Shown here: one piece after another, positions 40,288 through 53,007 of the stretch
Layout: every line of letters starts with the position of its first letter
Numbering within the stretch: the stretch's first letter is position 1
Source of the DNA: Buddleja alternifolia
Taxonomy: Eukaryota; Streptophyta; Magnoliopsida; Lamiales; Scrophulariaceae
Direction: 5' to 3'
NCBI GenBank assembly: GCA_019426215.1
Contig: WHWC01000144.1
Coordinates: 121,200-185,199, forward strand
Length of the DNA: 64,000 nt
Program-made: the position numbers and the translations under genes
The notes under the pieces: model-generated
Told to the model about the DNA's origin: nothing
Databases searched by the model: none
What the model saw: the letters and a program-made list of their open reading frames with translations, nothing else

Positions 40288-40790
40288 CTTGTTAGCGGTT
40301 TCCCCATAATGAAAAATGTTAGACAACCACCCTGTAGTATCCCATAATTAGAAACAAATTCCCACCACCCCTTTTTTTATCCAAAGTGAACCACGATTTT
40401 CTTCAGACCTGGTGCTGCACTTCGTTTTATGCTTCAATTGGACTTCAAACTTTTTAGCTCGTGGACCACTCAATTTTATCCATGCTTTCGTTTTGTGTTG
40501 CAAGTTGTACTTCTGCCATGCATTAGAAGGGATACACTGAAATAGAAGTGATAAATTTATCAGAAATGAAAATAGTTCATTGAAATTAAACAATTTTTTT
40601 TGTTAAATATTACCAAAGAAACAAGTCGTGGCATATGATAACCGCTCCCGCCAGTGCTTGGGACAATTACTTCAAAATAGGCGTGCGCACAGTTAATTGA
40701 GAATTGCGATTCAATTTTGAACGCCAAACAAACGGCACTGGAAATGCCTACGAAAATAACTAAGAGAAACCTGATCCCACAAAATATCAA
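40288..40790 (-). pseudogene. B3-domain (REM-like) gene with a homopolymer frameshift
   Basis: Two exons with consensus splice sites on the minus strand: one ending at 40614 (ctttg|gtaata), one starting at 40536 (atttcag|tgtatc). Spliced, they read YFEVIVPSTGGSGYHMPRLV, then SLCIPSNAWQKYNLQ, then AWIKLSGPRAKKFEVQLKHK. After one base shift in a run of seven T at 40372-40378 they continue KKGWWEFVSNYGILQGGCLTF. This is the B3 DNA-binding fold pattern (FF.V..P...IP..F..KY..., GW.EFV.DN.L..GD..VF). The shift makes a stop soon after, so it is a pseudogene unless the run is a sequencing error. Further open segments at 40086-40277 (minus) may be a following exon. B3 proteins are nuclear transcription factors. 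Confidence 0.55.
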
Positions 40791-40978
40791 TAATAGCTTT
40801 TATTTTTAAATGCAATAAGGTAGTAAAAATTTTACCATTTCTGTATTCCATTGTGAAGAATTAGCATATGTCAAAAAGCTCAAATTGATATTCCTTGTGC
40901 CCACCATTATGCGCTTTAAGATAAAACATGTGTAATTAGGTAAAAAAAAATTGCCTCATGAATTATTTCACTGATGTT

Positions 40979-41515
40979 AATTGTATTTCATAATAAATCA
41001 TTATATCTAGTTAACTCAAAATGATTACTTACAAACCAAAACAAATGAAAACCTAAGTACTAAAACTTAAATGAATGGAAAATGCAAGCAAATTTTAAAG
41101 TTAAATGTATATAGTGTTTCATCAATTCTCAATTCATCATAAGGGATCTTCCAAAAAATAAAATGGGAATCATTATATTCTTGTAAATTTTTGATTCATA
41201 CAAAACAATTTACACCGATCAATATTTATTTATTTTTTTGAAAATCAATGAAGAGTCAACAAAATTTCTTCATCATGTGAAGTCAACGCCTAAGTAGACA
41301 GAATTTCTACATTTTGACGGCGGTAATTCGAATCATTACATTCACTGATTAAATCAAACAAAAATTCATTGTATTTCATAATAAATCATTATATCTAGTA
41401 TTCAAAAGGATAATGTACAAACCAAAACAAATGAAAACCTAAATACAAAAACTTAAATGAATGGACAATGCAAGCAAATTTAAAAGTAATATGCATATAG
41501 TGCTGCATCAATCAT
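40979..41515. repeat. Direct repeat pair, about 130 bp
   Basis: Positions 40979-41130 and 41370-41515 share tgtatttcataataaatcat, caaaccaaaacaaatgaaaa and aatgcaagcaaatt in order, with roughly 85-90% similarity and a 390-bp offset. Cause unknown. Confidence 0.7.
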
Positions 41516-41903
41516 CAACAAGAGGCGAAATTAACTCTAAATTAATTTTACACTCATTCAATGACCAAAAATCACCTTTAAACCCTAGCATGGAAAAAAT
41601 ATAAATTTTAATAAAATGAACACACAAAAAATGAAGAAAAATGGACAGACCTTTGTAAAAATTAAGTTTCCTCCCACTATTTATATTAAATATATATTTA
41701 ATATATAGATTTCTATATATATATATATAATATTTATATGTATATATATAAATAAATAAATATATTGACAAGCAAACTAATGAAGTAGTTTTTTATTGAT
41801 TCTTAAATTTTTTGAATGAAAATAGTTAATAATCTTAGTATCAATCTTTTCATCAGAATTAGACTCCACGGCAGTGGCTTCAAACCCATTGATACCACCT
41901 CAA

Positions 41904-42107
41904 TTACTTATCACGGGCTCTCCTTCCAGCGTGACAATGTAAATTTCCGCTTTTCCCAAAATCAAAATACCCAATAACATTAGTACCATACAAGAACCAA
42001 TCAACTCTATATATGTCCTTCATTCTAGCCATTTCTTCCCTCAACTCCACGGATCCTTGTAAAACCAAGTCTGCTCCTATAATCACAATAGTCAATGTTG
42101 GAACCAA
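41904..42107 (-). pseudogene. Unassigned open segment
   Basis: 67 codons (IIGADLVLQGSVELREEMAR, MKDIYRVDWFLYGTNVIGYF) with a normal amino-acid mix and low repetition, unlike nearby AT-rich frames. I do not recognise a family. It may be an exon or remnant of a gene on the minus strand that also includes 45927-46090. Confidence 0.3.
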
Positions 42108-42239
42108 AAATCATGCCCCAAGTGCAATACACCAAATATATATTTGCACTACAAACTACATACACCCCTATAAAGAAGGTAACGTCGGCACGTGTACATA
42201 TCACTTGCTATAAACATATATAAGTATGTGTGTATTAAA

Positions 42240-43660
42240 CTCAAACTTCCATTTACTTAAGTTATCTGTGACAATTATAATTTTCTAAATATCTGAAATA
42301 TTAGGTAAAAAACAAAAACAAAAACAAAAATTCGGACGAAGTATTAGTGTTTATTGAATTAATTTTTTAATTTAAAATCATAAAATATTCATTATATTGT
42401 TGAGAAAACCCCACTCAACTAAAATAATAAAAGTCAATCTGCATGCAAATTTCGGATTATATTTACGTTTTTTTTCCCAAAAAAAAAAGGCTTATGCATA
42501 TTTAACCCCTCACATGCCCAAGAGACGGCTGAAATAAATTGCCAACACGTAACCTTCAACTACCTCATTTAATACATTAAAGATTTGGCATTAATGGAAT
42601 CTTCTTTGCAGCAAGGAAAAAAAAGTCCTTTCGGGAAGATCTACCCAAGATATTGCCAAATCCAACAAAATTTGATTTTTTGCCACTTTTTCAACCCTCA
42701 TTTATTGTTGCAATCTTATTTCAAATTTGGCTATAAAATTTTTGTTCCCCTTTTTTTTTTTGGTAGGCAGCAAGATTTTTCAGTCTCTTAATCAAAAAGG
42801 TTAACTTATAAATCTTCAATTTGGGTAAAAAAATCAATAGATAAAATTAATTTATATTTTTTAAAAAATAATAAATGAATGAATAATTTTAAATCTTACC
42901 ACCACAATGCAATCAAATTTTTTTAAAATAAATTAATCAAAACCTTATGTTAATATTAGAATTAAAATTTCAACACTTGATTTTATCCCCTATAATTGGG
43001 GTGGGTAACAAAGTAAACACACATTTTGAATTCCCTAACAAATTTATATAACATCCATAACCTTTAAAATATGTGTTTTTATATTTTAGTTTAAAATTCC
43101 GAAAATTGAAATTTCAATCAAAATTACTGAAAATTTTGAGCAAAATAATTTATGCCTATTTTTTGTTTTCTGTTATCTGGGATTCATCAAAAATCTAATA
43201 CAATTAGATCAAAAATAAATTTAGTTAGATGAAATTTTGGGATTTTCACCAGATGTACAACATTGTACTTGAAGCAAATCTAAGTTCTTATTTTTTCTAC
43301 TTTTGGAGCCTGACTTGTCTCTTTCACATGTTTTCCTCCAAATTTAGCCAACAATTGTTCTTCTGTACATATACGTACAGTTGCTTATATATAATATCTG
43401 AACATATTTTATTTTATTTTCATTGAATAAATGCACGTATCTAATTTAAAAAAAAAATTGTTACACGATTCATTTTTAAACATTAACCATGAAAAAAGCT
43501 CAATTTTTATTCAATCACAAATATGTTATTTTTAACTTGCAACGAAAATTTTTTAAAAAAATTTCAACAAAAGAAAAGAAAACGTTTTATATTTAAGTAT
43601 TTATAATTAATTATATAGAGCCATGCAAGTTGGCAAAAATACTTTGTAATGATTTGAAAT
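42240..43660. other. AT-rich spacer with no recognised feature
   Basis: Long A/T runs and no credible exon or repeat boundary. It probably includes the promoter of the small gene at 43727. Confidence 0.4.
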
Positions 43661-43680
43661 TTGTAATGATGGCATTTTCT

Positions 43681-43689
43681 CTATATATA
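43681..43689 (+). promoter_or_regulatory. TATA box of the small two-exon gene
   Basis: ctatatata lies 38-46 bases before the ATG at 43727, so a start site near 43712 would leave a short leader. Confidence 0.5.
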
Positions 43690-43726
43690 CTCCTTACCTT
43701 AGAGATTTGGTATTACTTGTTCTCTC

Positions 43727-44397
43727 ATGGCTTCCCCTCCACAATGTAAATCAAGATTTTTTACTTTCCTTTTATGCCATGAAACTACTTGCTTAGTTCA
43801 AACAAATGTCTTTTTCAGTTAATTTTTTTTGTGTAAATTAGTTTAAGTCTAAAATTTGGCATGATGTTAATATTCCCCATGCATTTTACGTAAAGCACAA
43901 ATTGCTTAAATTTTTTTTTTCACCGTTCAAAATTTTGTTTGTTTAATTACATGAATTCTGAAAATCATGTTTAATGTCTATTTCTGCAAATCAACTCTAT
44001 TATTTCATTATTTAACCAAATGTTAGTGTTTTTATTTTTGGCAGATTTCCCGGGTGTTTCACCATCCAATGTCTACATGGATGGAGATGTTTCGGGCACC
44101 ATCATCCCTCCAAAAAGACTTCAACTCAATATAATTCATATTGGTCGAAAAATCGAAGGAGTCGAAGTCAAACTTATTCCCGCAACAAAGGAAGACTCCC
44201 CGAACAAGTGGCACACGGTCATTGTTGAATCGAAGCAGAAAGTGGAGGCACTACATGAACACCCCGTGGTTTTAGCTATTCTTACATGCAGCCCCGATGA
44301 GCCAAATTTGTTTTTGAATCATTTCTACCAGATTATTTGTGAGTACGATCCTGAAATGATCATCATCCAAGATCCTGAAATTAACAATTTTGTGTAA
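43727..44397 (+). CDS. Small two-exon gene, protein of unknown function (123 aa)
   Basis: Exon 1 is 43727-43745 (MASPPQ, 19 nt, then gtaaat). Exon 2 is 44045-44397 after ttttggcag. The join CAA T|AT TTC keeps the frame and gives MASPPQYFPGVSPSNVYMDG, then IIPPKRLQLNIIHIGRKIEG, then a C-terminal half with LAILTCSPDEPNLFLNHF and a TAA. It has a mixed, hydrophilic composition with no signal peptide or membrane segment. A TATA box sits at the right distance. I do not recognise the family, and the very short first exon makes the model tentative, but exon 2 is clearly not chance AT-rich sequence. Confidence 0.55.
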
Positions 44398-44399
44398 AC

Positions 44400-45410
44400 T
44401 AAATGTCCAAATGAATAAAAAAAATTAATCCAAAGAATATTTATACATTGCTAAATAATTATTCACAAATCCACAAAAAAAAAAATTAATGCTAACACAT
44501 ATATTAGAAAATTAGATACCATAATTATATCACTTCATTAACATTTAATTCAGATGGTGAACATAAATATAAATATACAAAATATATTTATATATATATA
44601 TATATTAAGATAATACACAATAACACAAAACAACATTTTATTACCATTGACAAGGGGTATAGCAAAAGAAAGCTTTCAACTACTTAACAGGCTCATTATA
44701 TATACATTAAACATTTTTTTTTATCCGGTGCAAAATAATTCATTACCATTTAATCCAAATCTACAAAAAAATCACATTCATACAGAATGTATGTGTGAAC
44801 AAAAAAAAAAAGAGAAATTACATATTCAACAACTGAAATATGAAAGCTTTCTTATCAAAAAAAATAAAATATGAAAGCTTAAAATCTGGACTTCTAAGAT
44901 CAATGAATTGCTCCATGTACAGACTGTTCCTTTGATTCAATGGCAATCTCATTTGCCTATTAGTTCGAATAATCGGTTATCCTTTCAGAAAATAAATCCA
45001 ATCCAAACTAAATACACTGGTCAAAATCGTATTATAGCATATTGGGATGAACCGACCATGCTGAAATTGTATATCTATTCTTATAAAAAATGATGACACA
45101 TATATATTCCTTCTCTACAATAAATTTAAAAATATTGATCACCATCAAACATACAACTATTTTTTAAACCATTGACAAGGTGTTAGGGTTCCTGTTCGCC
45201 TCAAACTACAAACAAACAGGATTCGACATTCTAATACATGATATTTATCTATATAGTCACCCCTCCGCCTACTAACAAACAGTATTCGACATTTCGTTAA
45301 ACAAGAAATATATACGTTGGTCGAAAATACTATTACTTAATTATGTGCTAATATAAAGAAAAAAAATTATATTATACAATACAATTAGAAGCAATCAATT
45401 TACCTGTAAA
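44400..45410. other. Spacer with no recognised feature
   Basis: Short frames at 44647-45093 have no family signal. The segment gaacaaacaggattcgacat recurs in altered form about 70 bp further on (45215-45290), a small local repeat. Confidence 0.35.
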
Positions 45411-45411
45411 G

Positions 45412-46095
45412 TTGAAAACAACTGAAGAGCTATCAAAGTCTAACGATGAATGCAGAATCGACTCCCCATTCTCAAAATTACCACGCACACGAACTTGTTC
45501 GTGAACAAGTGCAAAGTCTCCAATCTCAACTCCTCCATCACCATTACCAAACGGCAAACCATTCCCATGCATATCAACGCAAAACTATTACCCTCATCGA
45601 CCAATTTCTTTTTTTTCAAATAAGAAGATTTTCGACGAGCTAGATATTTTTCCCTTTCCAATGCAGATTTGTTTGCATGAACAACTCGACACAAAGACAA
45701 CTTAGGAGTATGCTTTTCAAAATCAGCCGACGATAAATTATGATGGCCAAAAATTTTTTTGGTATTTCCACCCATGAAGAACAAAAAATGCGGACCTAAA
45801 TATAAAAAAAGAATGAAAACCACTAACCATGCAAGAACAGTATAAAAACTATCCATTAATCCACAAACAGAATTAAAAAAAAAAATTAACACAAAAGAAG
45901 ACAACCATTACGGTTCGTTAATCAAATTAACGCTTTAATTTACAGGCCATTTCCAAATCACATCCAATTGGGGTGCTGTCCAGTCCAGGATGTTTCAAGT
46001 CAAAGTATTCATCCACATCGCAACGGTAAGTCATCAACATTCCAATCACGATAAGGTCAATCCGAAAGTCAAGGAAATTGTTAGTTTTTTTTAAT
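45412..46095 (-). pseudogene. Unassigned gene remnant
   Basis: On the minus strand, 46095-45927 reads FLDFRIDLIVIGMLMTYRCD then VDEYFDLKHPGLDSTPIGCD and stops. Positions 45760-45610 read KHTPKLSLCRVVHANKSALE then REKYLARRKSSY. After a frame change, 45572-45412 reads GNGDGGVEIGDFALVHEQVR and ends at a ttacag|gtaaat donor. These look like exons of one degraded or intron-rich gene, but I recognise no family. Confidence 0.35.
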
Positions 46096-46099
46096 ACAA

Positions 46100-48001
46100 T
46101 TTATTAACGGAGCACGTTAATTAAATACGACATTACAAACCACATTAAATACACACATCTCATATATATTATTTAACTCAATCTATAATAACTATGGATC
46201 TTGATAGAAATTTACAATCTATGCTAAATATTTATTTTACTCATCTTATTTTTCATATTTATATATAAAAAAAATATTTTTATAATGATAAATGTATAAT
46301 CTCACTAGAACTTAATAGAGATCCGAAGATTGGTATTTATAATTTCATATCTAGTAATGTATAATTGTGTGTGTGTTTATATATATATGTATGTGTGTGT
46401 ATATATATATATGGTGCGTGCTCGTGTTATATGAAACGAATTTCATATAAATTTATGTATATACACAGAGACAGGAATGAAAAGAGAGGGGGGTTGAATA
46501 TATACCACAGACCTATTTTTAACCTCACGAAGAAACCACCACTTAGATTATATTCGAATCATACATAAGTAATCAGAACTGGAAGTCCGGGGAACTTTGC
46601 AGCTCCAGCAAGGATAGCAATTTTTTTAATTGTCAGTTTGCCCCTCCTCAAAATTTACAAAATATTACCTTCTCTATTACTCAAATATTTTTAGTGAGTT
46701 ATTGATCTATTTTAATCTATTTGCCCAAATGTGAAAGTTTCTTTTCACAACTTTTGATCTATTTTTAGTATGTCACGGGTGGTGAAAGTGTATTATAGTT
46801 TTCTCATCTCAAAGTTCAAGAAGATATTGTATTATTTGAATAAAAATCTTTGAAATTTGATTTTCACTTTATATCTCTAAACCCTAGTAAAAAAAATATA
46901 TTTAGTTTAGGATTTCAAATAATACATGACAGACATCCATAAAACAATTTGAAAATTTTTGACAAGAGAGAAACTGAAAATATATAGAGGATAGATATAT
47001 TATAGCAAAAATAAAGAAGATAGAAGATATCAAATGTATGATGTGTTATATATGTATACTGTATTTGATGGGTTTATGGGGTGACGAGTATTGCCTTACC
47101 GAGGAGTAGAGATCTATTAGTATTTTATAACTAAAAAGTTCAATTTAGTGGAGTATAGCTGTTTAATTTTTTGGTCGCATTTGACCAAGTATTGTCAAAG
47201 ACAGAGAAAACAATGAATTACTCTATGGCAGATTAGTTGATTCGATTTATTTTTGACTCTTACGGTTTCTATTGAAACAACAGAACGTGCGTTTCAAATA
47301 TGAAAAATTTCAAAATGAGATTGTATAGTAAGATGGATGTTGATTTCTTGAGTAGTGATTACTAGTTTAAATTGAAAAGGAAATTGCTCAAACTTTCATT
47401 ATCGACTCGATTGTTGACAAATTCGATGTGATGAAGAAACGTCGAATACAATTAAGAATGCCCAAAGTTATATCTAATAAATAGATTAGCATTGTCTATT
47501 TAGCTATGATTTGCATATTTTTCAACTTTATACTATCTTAAATTATAAGTACATCCTATTTTTATTCAGAAACAACTTTTTTTTGTTAGAATATTTATAT
47601 TTCGTACTATGGTTTGTGTTACCTTATTAAGTACAAAAATTTGATATCTTACAAAAAAAGATTGTAATTGCGCCGGAAACAATGTGTGTCAAAATAAATA
47701 TTAAATATTTATATTTTTGTACATTTCAATCCAGCCCCTCGGTTGAAATCCTGGCCCCGTTTCTGCACAGAGACCTATATAAAATAAAATCGGGTGGCTG
47801 GTAAGGTGGTGGTGGGCTTCAGGAGGGTGTGCGAAAAGAGTATATAGAAATATGAAAAACCTCATTTGGCAGTTAGAAAATTTTCACAATAAATTTAAAC
47901 CTTTATTTTTAAATGATATACACATTTCGCACATGATATCCTAATTATGAAAAGCACTTTAAGAAATTATCATAATTTCCTCTATTTGTAAAACTATGTT
48001 A
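46100..48001. other. Spacer with no recognised gene
   Basis: AT-rich, with gt/at microsatellites near 46370-46410. At 47730-47830 a less AT-rich stretch (cagcccctcggttgaaatcc) may be a retroelement scrap, but it is too short to classify. Confidence 0.35.
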
Positions 48002-48010
48002 TAATTTTAC

Positions 48011-48786
48011 CGGGAAAATTGCATTTTTAGTCCCGTAAGTTTGCCCCAGTACACTTTTGGTCCCGTAAGTTACGGGATTCTCACTTTACGTCCATATGTT
48101 TCACAAATTCTCACTTTTGGTCCCATCCGTCTAGTTTTAACAGAAAATGGAACGTGAGTGGCACGTGCACGGTTAGCCAGCTAGTTTTTTTTTTTGGGGG
48201 GGGGGGGGAATTGTTCAATTTTCACTGTTTTGAGGCAAAATTTGAAATTTTGAAAAACCGATTTGGGGCAAAATTTTGGAATTTGACAGCAGCCCATCTT
48301 CTTCTTCATTGCAGCGGTGAATTCCCGGTCATGGCAGCAGTGAGTTTGCCTAAAAAACGTGCAGGAGAAGGTCATGTTTTGCTCTGAAAAAATGACGACG
48401 GAAATGGCTGAAATCGAGCCCAAATTCGCCGAAAAAACGCCGACATGGATCGATGAGTGCAACGCCATTAACGCCGGCTGAATTGCTGCTCGAAGCCGTC
48501 CTTAAATCGTCTTCTCAGGCGATTTAAAAATTTCAAATTTTGGCCCAAATTGACTTTTCAAAATTTCAGATTTGCCCCCAAACAGTGAAAAGTGAACAAT
48601 TTCCCCCACAAGCCAGCTGGCTAACGGCGCACGTGCCACTCACATGCCATTTTCCGTTAAAAGTAGACGGATGGGACCAAAAGTGAGAATTTGTGAAACA
48701 TATGGGACGTAAAGTAAGAATTCCGTAACTTATGAGACCAAAAGTGTACTGGGGCAATCTTACGGGACTAAAAATGCGATTTTCCC
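48011..48786. mobile_element. Mutator-like MITE, 776 bp
   Basis: Arms of about 165 bp: the left starts cgggaaaattgcatttttag and the right (reverse complement) gggaaaatcgcatttttagt, with gtgagtggcacgtgc near the inner ends. The 9-bp duplication TAATTTTAC is perfect (48002-48010 and 48787-48795). The interior has some moderate-GC sequence with no clear gene. Confidence 0.88.
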
Positions 48787-48795
48787 TAATTTTAC

Positions 48796-49800
48796 CCATT
48801 ACGAGTAAAAACATATTAAGATTTCAATTTCACTTCTGGTAATTTTGCAAAATCTCAGGGATATTAGTTATTGGTTATTGCATCTATTCTCGAGAGGTGT
48901 CTGATTATCTATATATATAGCCCGTAAGGTCCTTGAAGAAAAAAACATATGAAAATACACAAAAAAAAAAATCCTCTGATTTCTAGCGTGAAGAAACATG
49001 AACTTTCTTTAAGTTTGCCCATTATTTTAGACCTTCACACATGCAAACAACAATATTGCAAGATAAATTATTGTTCCTTTTCCCCCCTCTTAATCGTTGT
49101 TCACATACAAAATTCTACTTTACATTAAAAATATAGGCTAATTATTTTCAAGTATTCGGGTTTATTTTCAGACGTACAATCCGCAGGTAAAGGTCAATTT
49201 CTTGTTCTTGTGATTGGTAATTTAGAATTGCCACTTAATAGAAACATCCTAGTAGATATGATATGATATTCAATAGTGCAATACTTGATTGATGGTGGAA
49301 ACTGATTTTTTTTTATAGTGGGGTGATTATAAATTGATGTATTAAGAAAAAACAATTAATTTAATGTAACAATTAATAACTCACTAATTACAAGGAGTTT
49401 GATGACAAACTTACTTAAATAGATTAAGACAATGTCATATTGTCGCTGAAATTTGAACCTAAAACTATAGAGTTCTAGAATTTTGTAACATCGATGTTAC
49501 TTTAAAACATTAATAAAACATTTCATCGATAGATCGAGAGTCAACTTGATAATCTCCAAATCCAACTTGATCCCCAATCCAAGCAAAATATCTTTTTGTC
49601 TTTTTTTTTTTTAGAGAAAAGATCGATTAATACATCATTACTTTGCCAATTACAATCAATAACAACCATAAAATTAGCAATCCACTATCTAATAAAAATA
49701 TATAAGTAGCTAATAACTTCTATGAAAGTAGTCACTTTAGTGTTGGTGTAATTGAAAGGAACTTCGATTTCGCCAGTTAAACTAAGTCTCTTGACAAGAC
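48796..49800. other. Spacer with no recognised feature
   Basis: AT-rich DNA downstream of the MYB gene, presumably including its 3' UTR near 49800. Nothing else is supported. Confidence 0.4.
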
Positions 49801-49804
49801 AAAT

Positions 49805-51127
49805 TTAAGCATCACCAAATTCAAGGAATTTGGTAACCCACTCCAAAGTTGAAGGTTTCTCATTGGAGAAATCAAAGAAGTCATCCACATCAAACATAGT
49901 TTTTTCCAAGTCCATATGACCACTACTACTACTACTTGCTTTGTTCTCTTCTCCAGTTTTCTTATCAATCTTGGATCCCAATTCTTTTGTTGAAATTCCT
50001 GCAATTAATCCCTCTTTCTCAAACTTCTTCTTGCTTAAATGGGAGTTCCAATAGTTCTTTATCTCATTGTCTGTTCGACCTGGTAATCTTGCTGCAATCA
50101 ATGACCATCTGAAACAGGGATGGAGCCAAGAGTTAGAATATATAGCAAGAAAAACACGAGTACAAGCTAGCACCGTTTAAAGTCACATTATCAGAAGGTT
50201 TTTTTCTATCAATCGTGACGCATTATAATATTATCGGGCAATACAAAATAATTGTATCATAGGATGCCATTTTTTTTTTAAGAAATAGTACAATTACAAA
50301 AAAATATAAATAACATAAGTTTTCACTGATGAGTAGTTCAGAACTTAGTAGATTTTGAATATGATGATATTGTTGAACTTAAATTTGTTATACAAAGGAC
50401 TTACTAATAATTATACTACAAACCTTCACCCTATATTAATTAGTAATCCATTAGACCATACACAAATCATGTTTACACAAAATAAGTGGAATTTTCATTA
50501 TATGAAATAATTTTCAAGATACTCGATATTTATCTAATATTAGCATCGATAACATCTCGGTGCGACTGATAATATAATTGTATCGATGATATAAACCAAT
50601 ATAATTGGCGAGATATATAAATTCGGTCCATTATTATTGAATTTGCAAGAGCTGGTCCGGACACGTATTCACTGATACTATGAATCATGAATAGAATTGA
50701 TTCACTCTTTGTTTGTATAATATGTAAGAAAAATTCAGCCCTTTATCGTTCGGATTTCTCATATAAAATCTACCTGTTACCAAGAAGTTTATGTAACCTA
50801 ATGATCAAATCTTCTTCCTGATCAGACATATTGCCTCTCTTTATGTTTGGCCTCAAATAATTCATCCATCGCAGCCTACAACTCTTAGCACAACGATTAA
50901 GCCCTACAAAAGCGTTCAAAACAATAAAACTCATAATATTTTCTTTCATGATGATTGAACAATATATATTGTATTGCATGTATACCTGATTTTGCAGTAA
51001 TAGTTGTCCACTGTTTAGGACCGTTGATCTCGATGGCTTCGGCTAGTTTCCGGTCCTCCTCAGCCGTCCAAGCTCCGGTGTTGAGTTCCTTCTTGGCTGG
51101 CCGTTGCTTATCTTTGATCCGAGCCAT
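49805..51127 (-). CDS. R2R3-MYB transcription factor (three exons, 191 aa)
   Basis: Exons 51127-50986 (142 bp), 50903-50774 (130 bp) and 50108-49805 (304 bp) have gt/ag borders and keep the frame. R2 is [20 protein letters not shown] ... [11 protein letters not shown]3 is [20 protein letters not shown] ... [14 protein letters not shown], with the usual spaced tryptophans (first R3 position Met). [20 protein letters not shown] satisfies the bHLH-interaction signature [DE]Lx2[RK]x3Lx6Lx3R, so it should join MYB-bHLH-WD40 complexes in the nucleus. The C-terminus is short and acidic ([24 protein letters not shown]), as in GL1/WER-like activators. Assignment to that subgroup is inference; TT2- or MYB5-like is possible. 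Confidence 0.93.
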
Positions 51128-51357
51128 AGAATTGTACTACTTTTGTCTTGCCAAAATGAAAAACAAGCACAAAAGGGGTAGGGGTGTTTGTATGGCTTTT
51201 GATCTAGATTTTATCACTTGGTTAAAGTGCATTTTATATAGGCATTGTACCTAATCTTGTTTATAATTCCCTTTTCCTTTTTTGGTTAAATAAGATTCTA
51301 CGTATATGCTATATTACAATTAGTTCACTATAATTTAACTCAGAATTATAAATTACT

Positions 51358-51540
51358 AGCGATGTGGTATCTCAGTTGGTAATGTTCTTATTTCCAATAA
51401 AGAGGTTGCATGTACATCGTATTCAGATCATCTCGATTGTAAATCAATTGCTTCTTTTGTGGATGAGCTTCAATCTGACTTGTATGCTCACCCTTTAGAC
51501 AGTAGTTATCGCTGCTTAAAAAAAGATGTTATGGTGCAAC
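51358..51540 (+). repeat. Possible tRNA-derived SINE remnant
   Basis: gtggtatctcagttggtaat resembles a tRNA A box, and gaggttgcatgtacatcg about 35 bases later is a weak B box. No tail or target duplication was seen. Confidence 0.25.
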
Positions 51541-51559
51541 ACACATACTTTATACTAGT

Positions 51560-51925
51560 GCATTTAAAACATCAAAATTCAAAAATGAAATCCTTAATTC
51601 AAAACACAATACGAGTTGCTCAAATACAAAATCCTCAAATTAAGTACACGGTACATTTAAAAAAAATACGAAGAAATTAGTAATAACATACCAAACAATC
51701 AACCAAAATTCAAATATTTCGGCTCTGATGGTCTTCATCCCAGCACAAGCAACTTCATTCTTTAGTACTGAGAGGTGGTAACCATGTTAAAAAGTTACAA
51801 TAACCGAAAAAGCGAAAAAATAAATTTAAAACGAGGCATATAAAGTAACAATAGAAAGGTTAAAGAAGATGAACATGTTCTAAGACTCTACCCTAAAAGG
51901 AGAAACATAAACAAATATCTATCCT
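51560..51925 (-). other. NLR4 downstream block
   Basis: Homologous to 35700-35995 and 5190-5470 (gagttgctcaaatacaaaat, ccgaaaaagcgaaaaaataa, aggagaaacataaacaaata). It is separated from the NLR4 coding end by two MITEs. Confidence 0.65.
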
Positions 51926-51979
51926 TGCAGTGTAATACTGATCAATTTCTACTTTTATATTAGAGAGGGAGGGTTGGTG

Positions 51980-52263
51980 GGGGGATCACTTTTAGTTCCC
52001 ATAACTGACTCTTTTAGTTCAGTCCATCAATTTTCACACGGAAAAGAGGGTGTGATATTCACACGTAGTTAAATCTCATAAACATACAAAAATAATTTAA
52101 CAACGCATGAATATTACGCACTCTTTTTCGTCCAAAAATTGACAAACGAGATTAAAAGTGTCAGTTTTTTACTCTAATGGAACCAAAAGTGTTGAAAAAA
52201 TTCATATGAGACTAAAAGTGTTTCAACTGAACTCCAATGTGATCAAAAGTAAAATTTTCTCCA
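51980..52263. mobile_element. Degenerate MITE, about 280 bp
   Basis: Left gggggatcacttttagttcc and right (reverse complement) ggagaaaattttacttttga are loose inverted ends, with 'accaaaagtg' phrases typical of this MITE group. The ends are approximate. Confidence 0.4.
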
Positions 52264-52314
52264 TAGAAGGTTTTCCTTTTTTGGTAAGTTTTTATCATAG
52301 AAAGGTTAAATAAT

Positions 52315-52900
52315 GGGTAATTGGCAGATTGCACCATTGAATTGCCACATTTTGGAACAATGAATCCCTAAATTCAAATTATGACATTTTGCACTCTCAA
52401 ATTGCATATAGTATGGCATTTTGCACCCTGAATCGAATTTACACAATTTAATCACCAAAAAACCGGGTTCACAATGTTGTGAAGGGTAAAATTATAAATA
52501 CAAAGAAGGGAAAAATTGTACCAAGAAAAACAACTTGAAAATCTGTAAAGTCGAAGGTAAATTTATACCACAAAAATGTGAATATTTGTAGAATATAGTC
52601 CTCTTAATTTTAGGATTAGTCAATCAACTAAAATCCCCTCTTTACTCTTGGAGAAACCCTTCGGCAATGTGAGGATATTGAGGCTTGAGATCATTGATGG
52701 GGATTCTCAAAGGTTTCTCCAAGAGTTGAAGAGGCGATTTTAGTTTATTAACTAATTTTAGAATTGAGAGGACTTTTATAGATTTTTACATACAATTTTG
52801 TCTCTTTGTATTTACAATCTTACCGTCCAAAACATGATTGAATTTAAGGGTGTAATGCGCCAAAATGCGGCGATTCAATGGTGCAATCTGCCAATTACCC
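52315..52900. mobile_element. Mutator-like MITE, 586 bp, 3' of NLR4
   Basis: Termini gggtaattggcagattgcac on both sides in inverted orientation. Flanks are gttaaataat on the left and gataaagaat on the right (gttaaagaat in the duplicate at 55325), a 9-10 bp duplication with one or two changes. Its right half is repeated at 55203-55322 as part of a segmental duplication. Confidence 0.8.
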
Positions 52901-53007
52901 GATAAAGAATAGAAAAACATGCAAATTTAAGTACTTGAAATACTAATCGTTAATCGTTATTGACCAAGGACAGATAAAGGGTTATCTTTTTGTTTCCTTT
53001 TCTATAT

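Noticed and set aside
45372..45904. 154-codon minus-strand frame as one intact gene
   Set aside because: The first third is hydrophobic AT-rich sequence and the better-looking peptide changes frame near 45570; kept only as an unassigned remnant.
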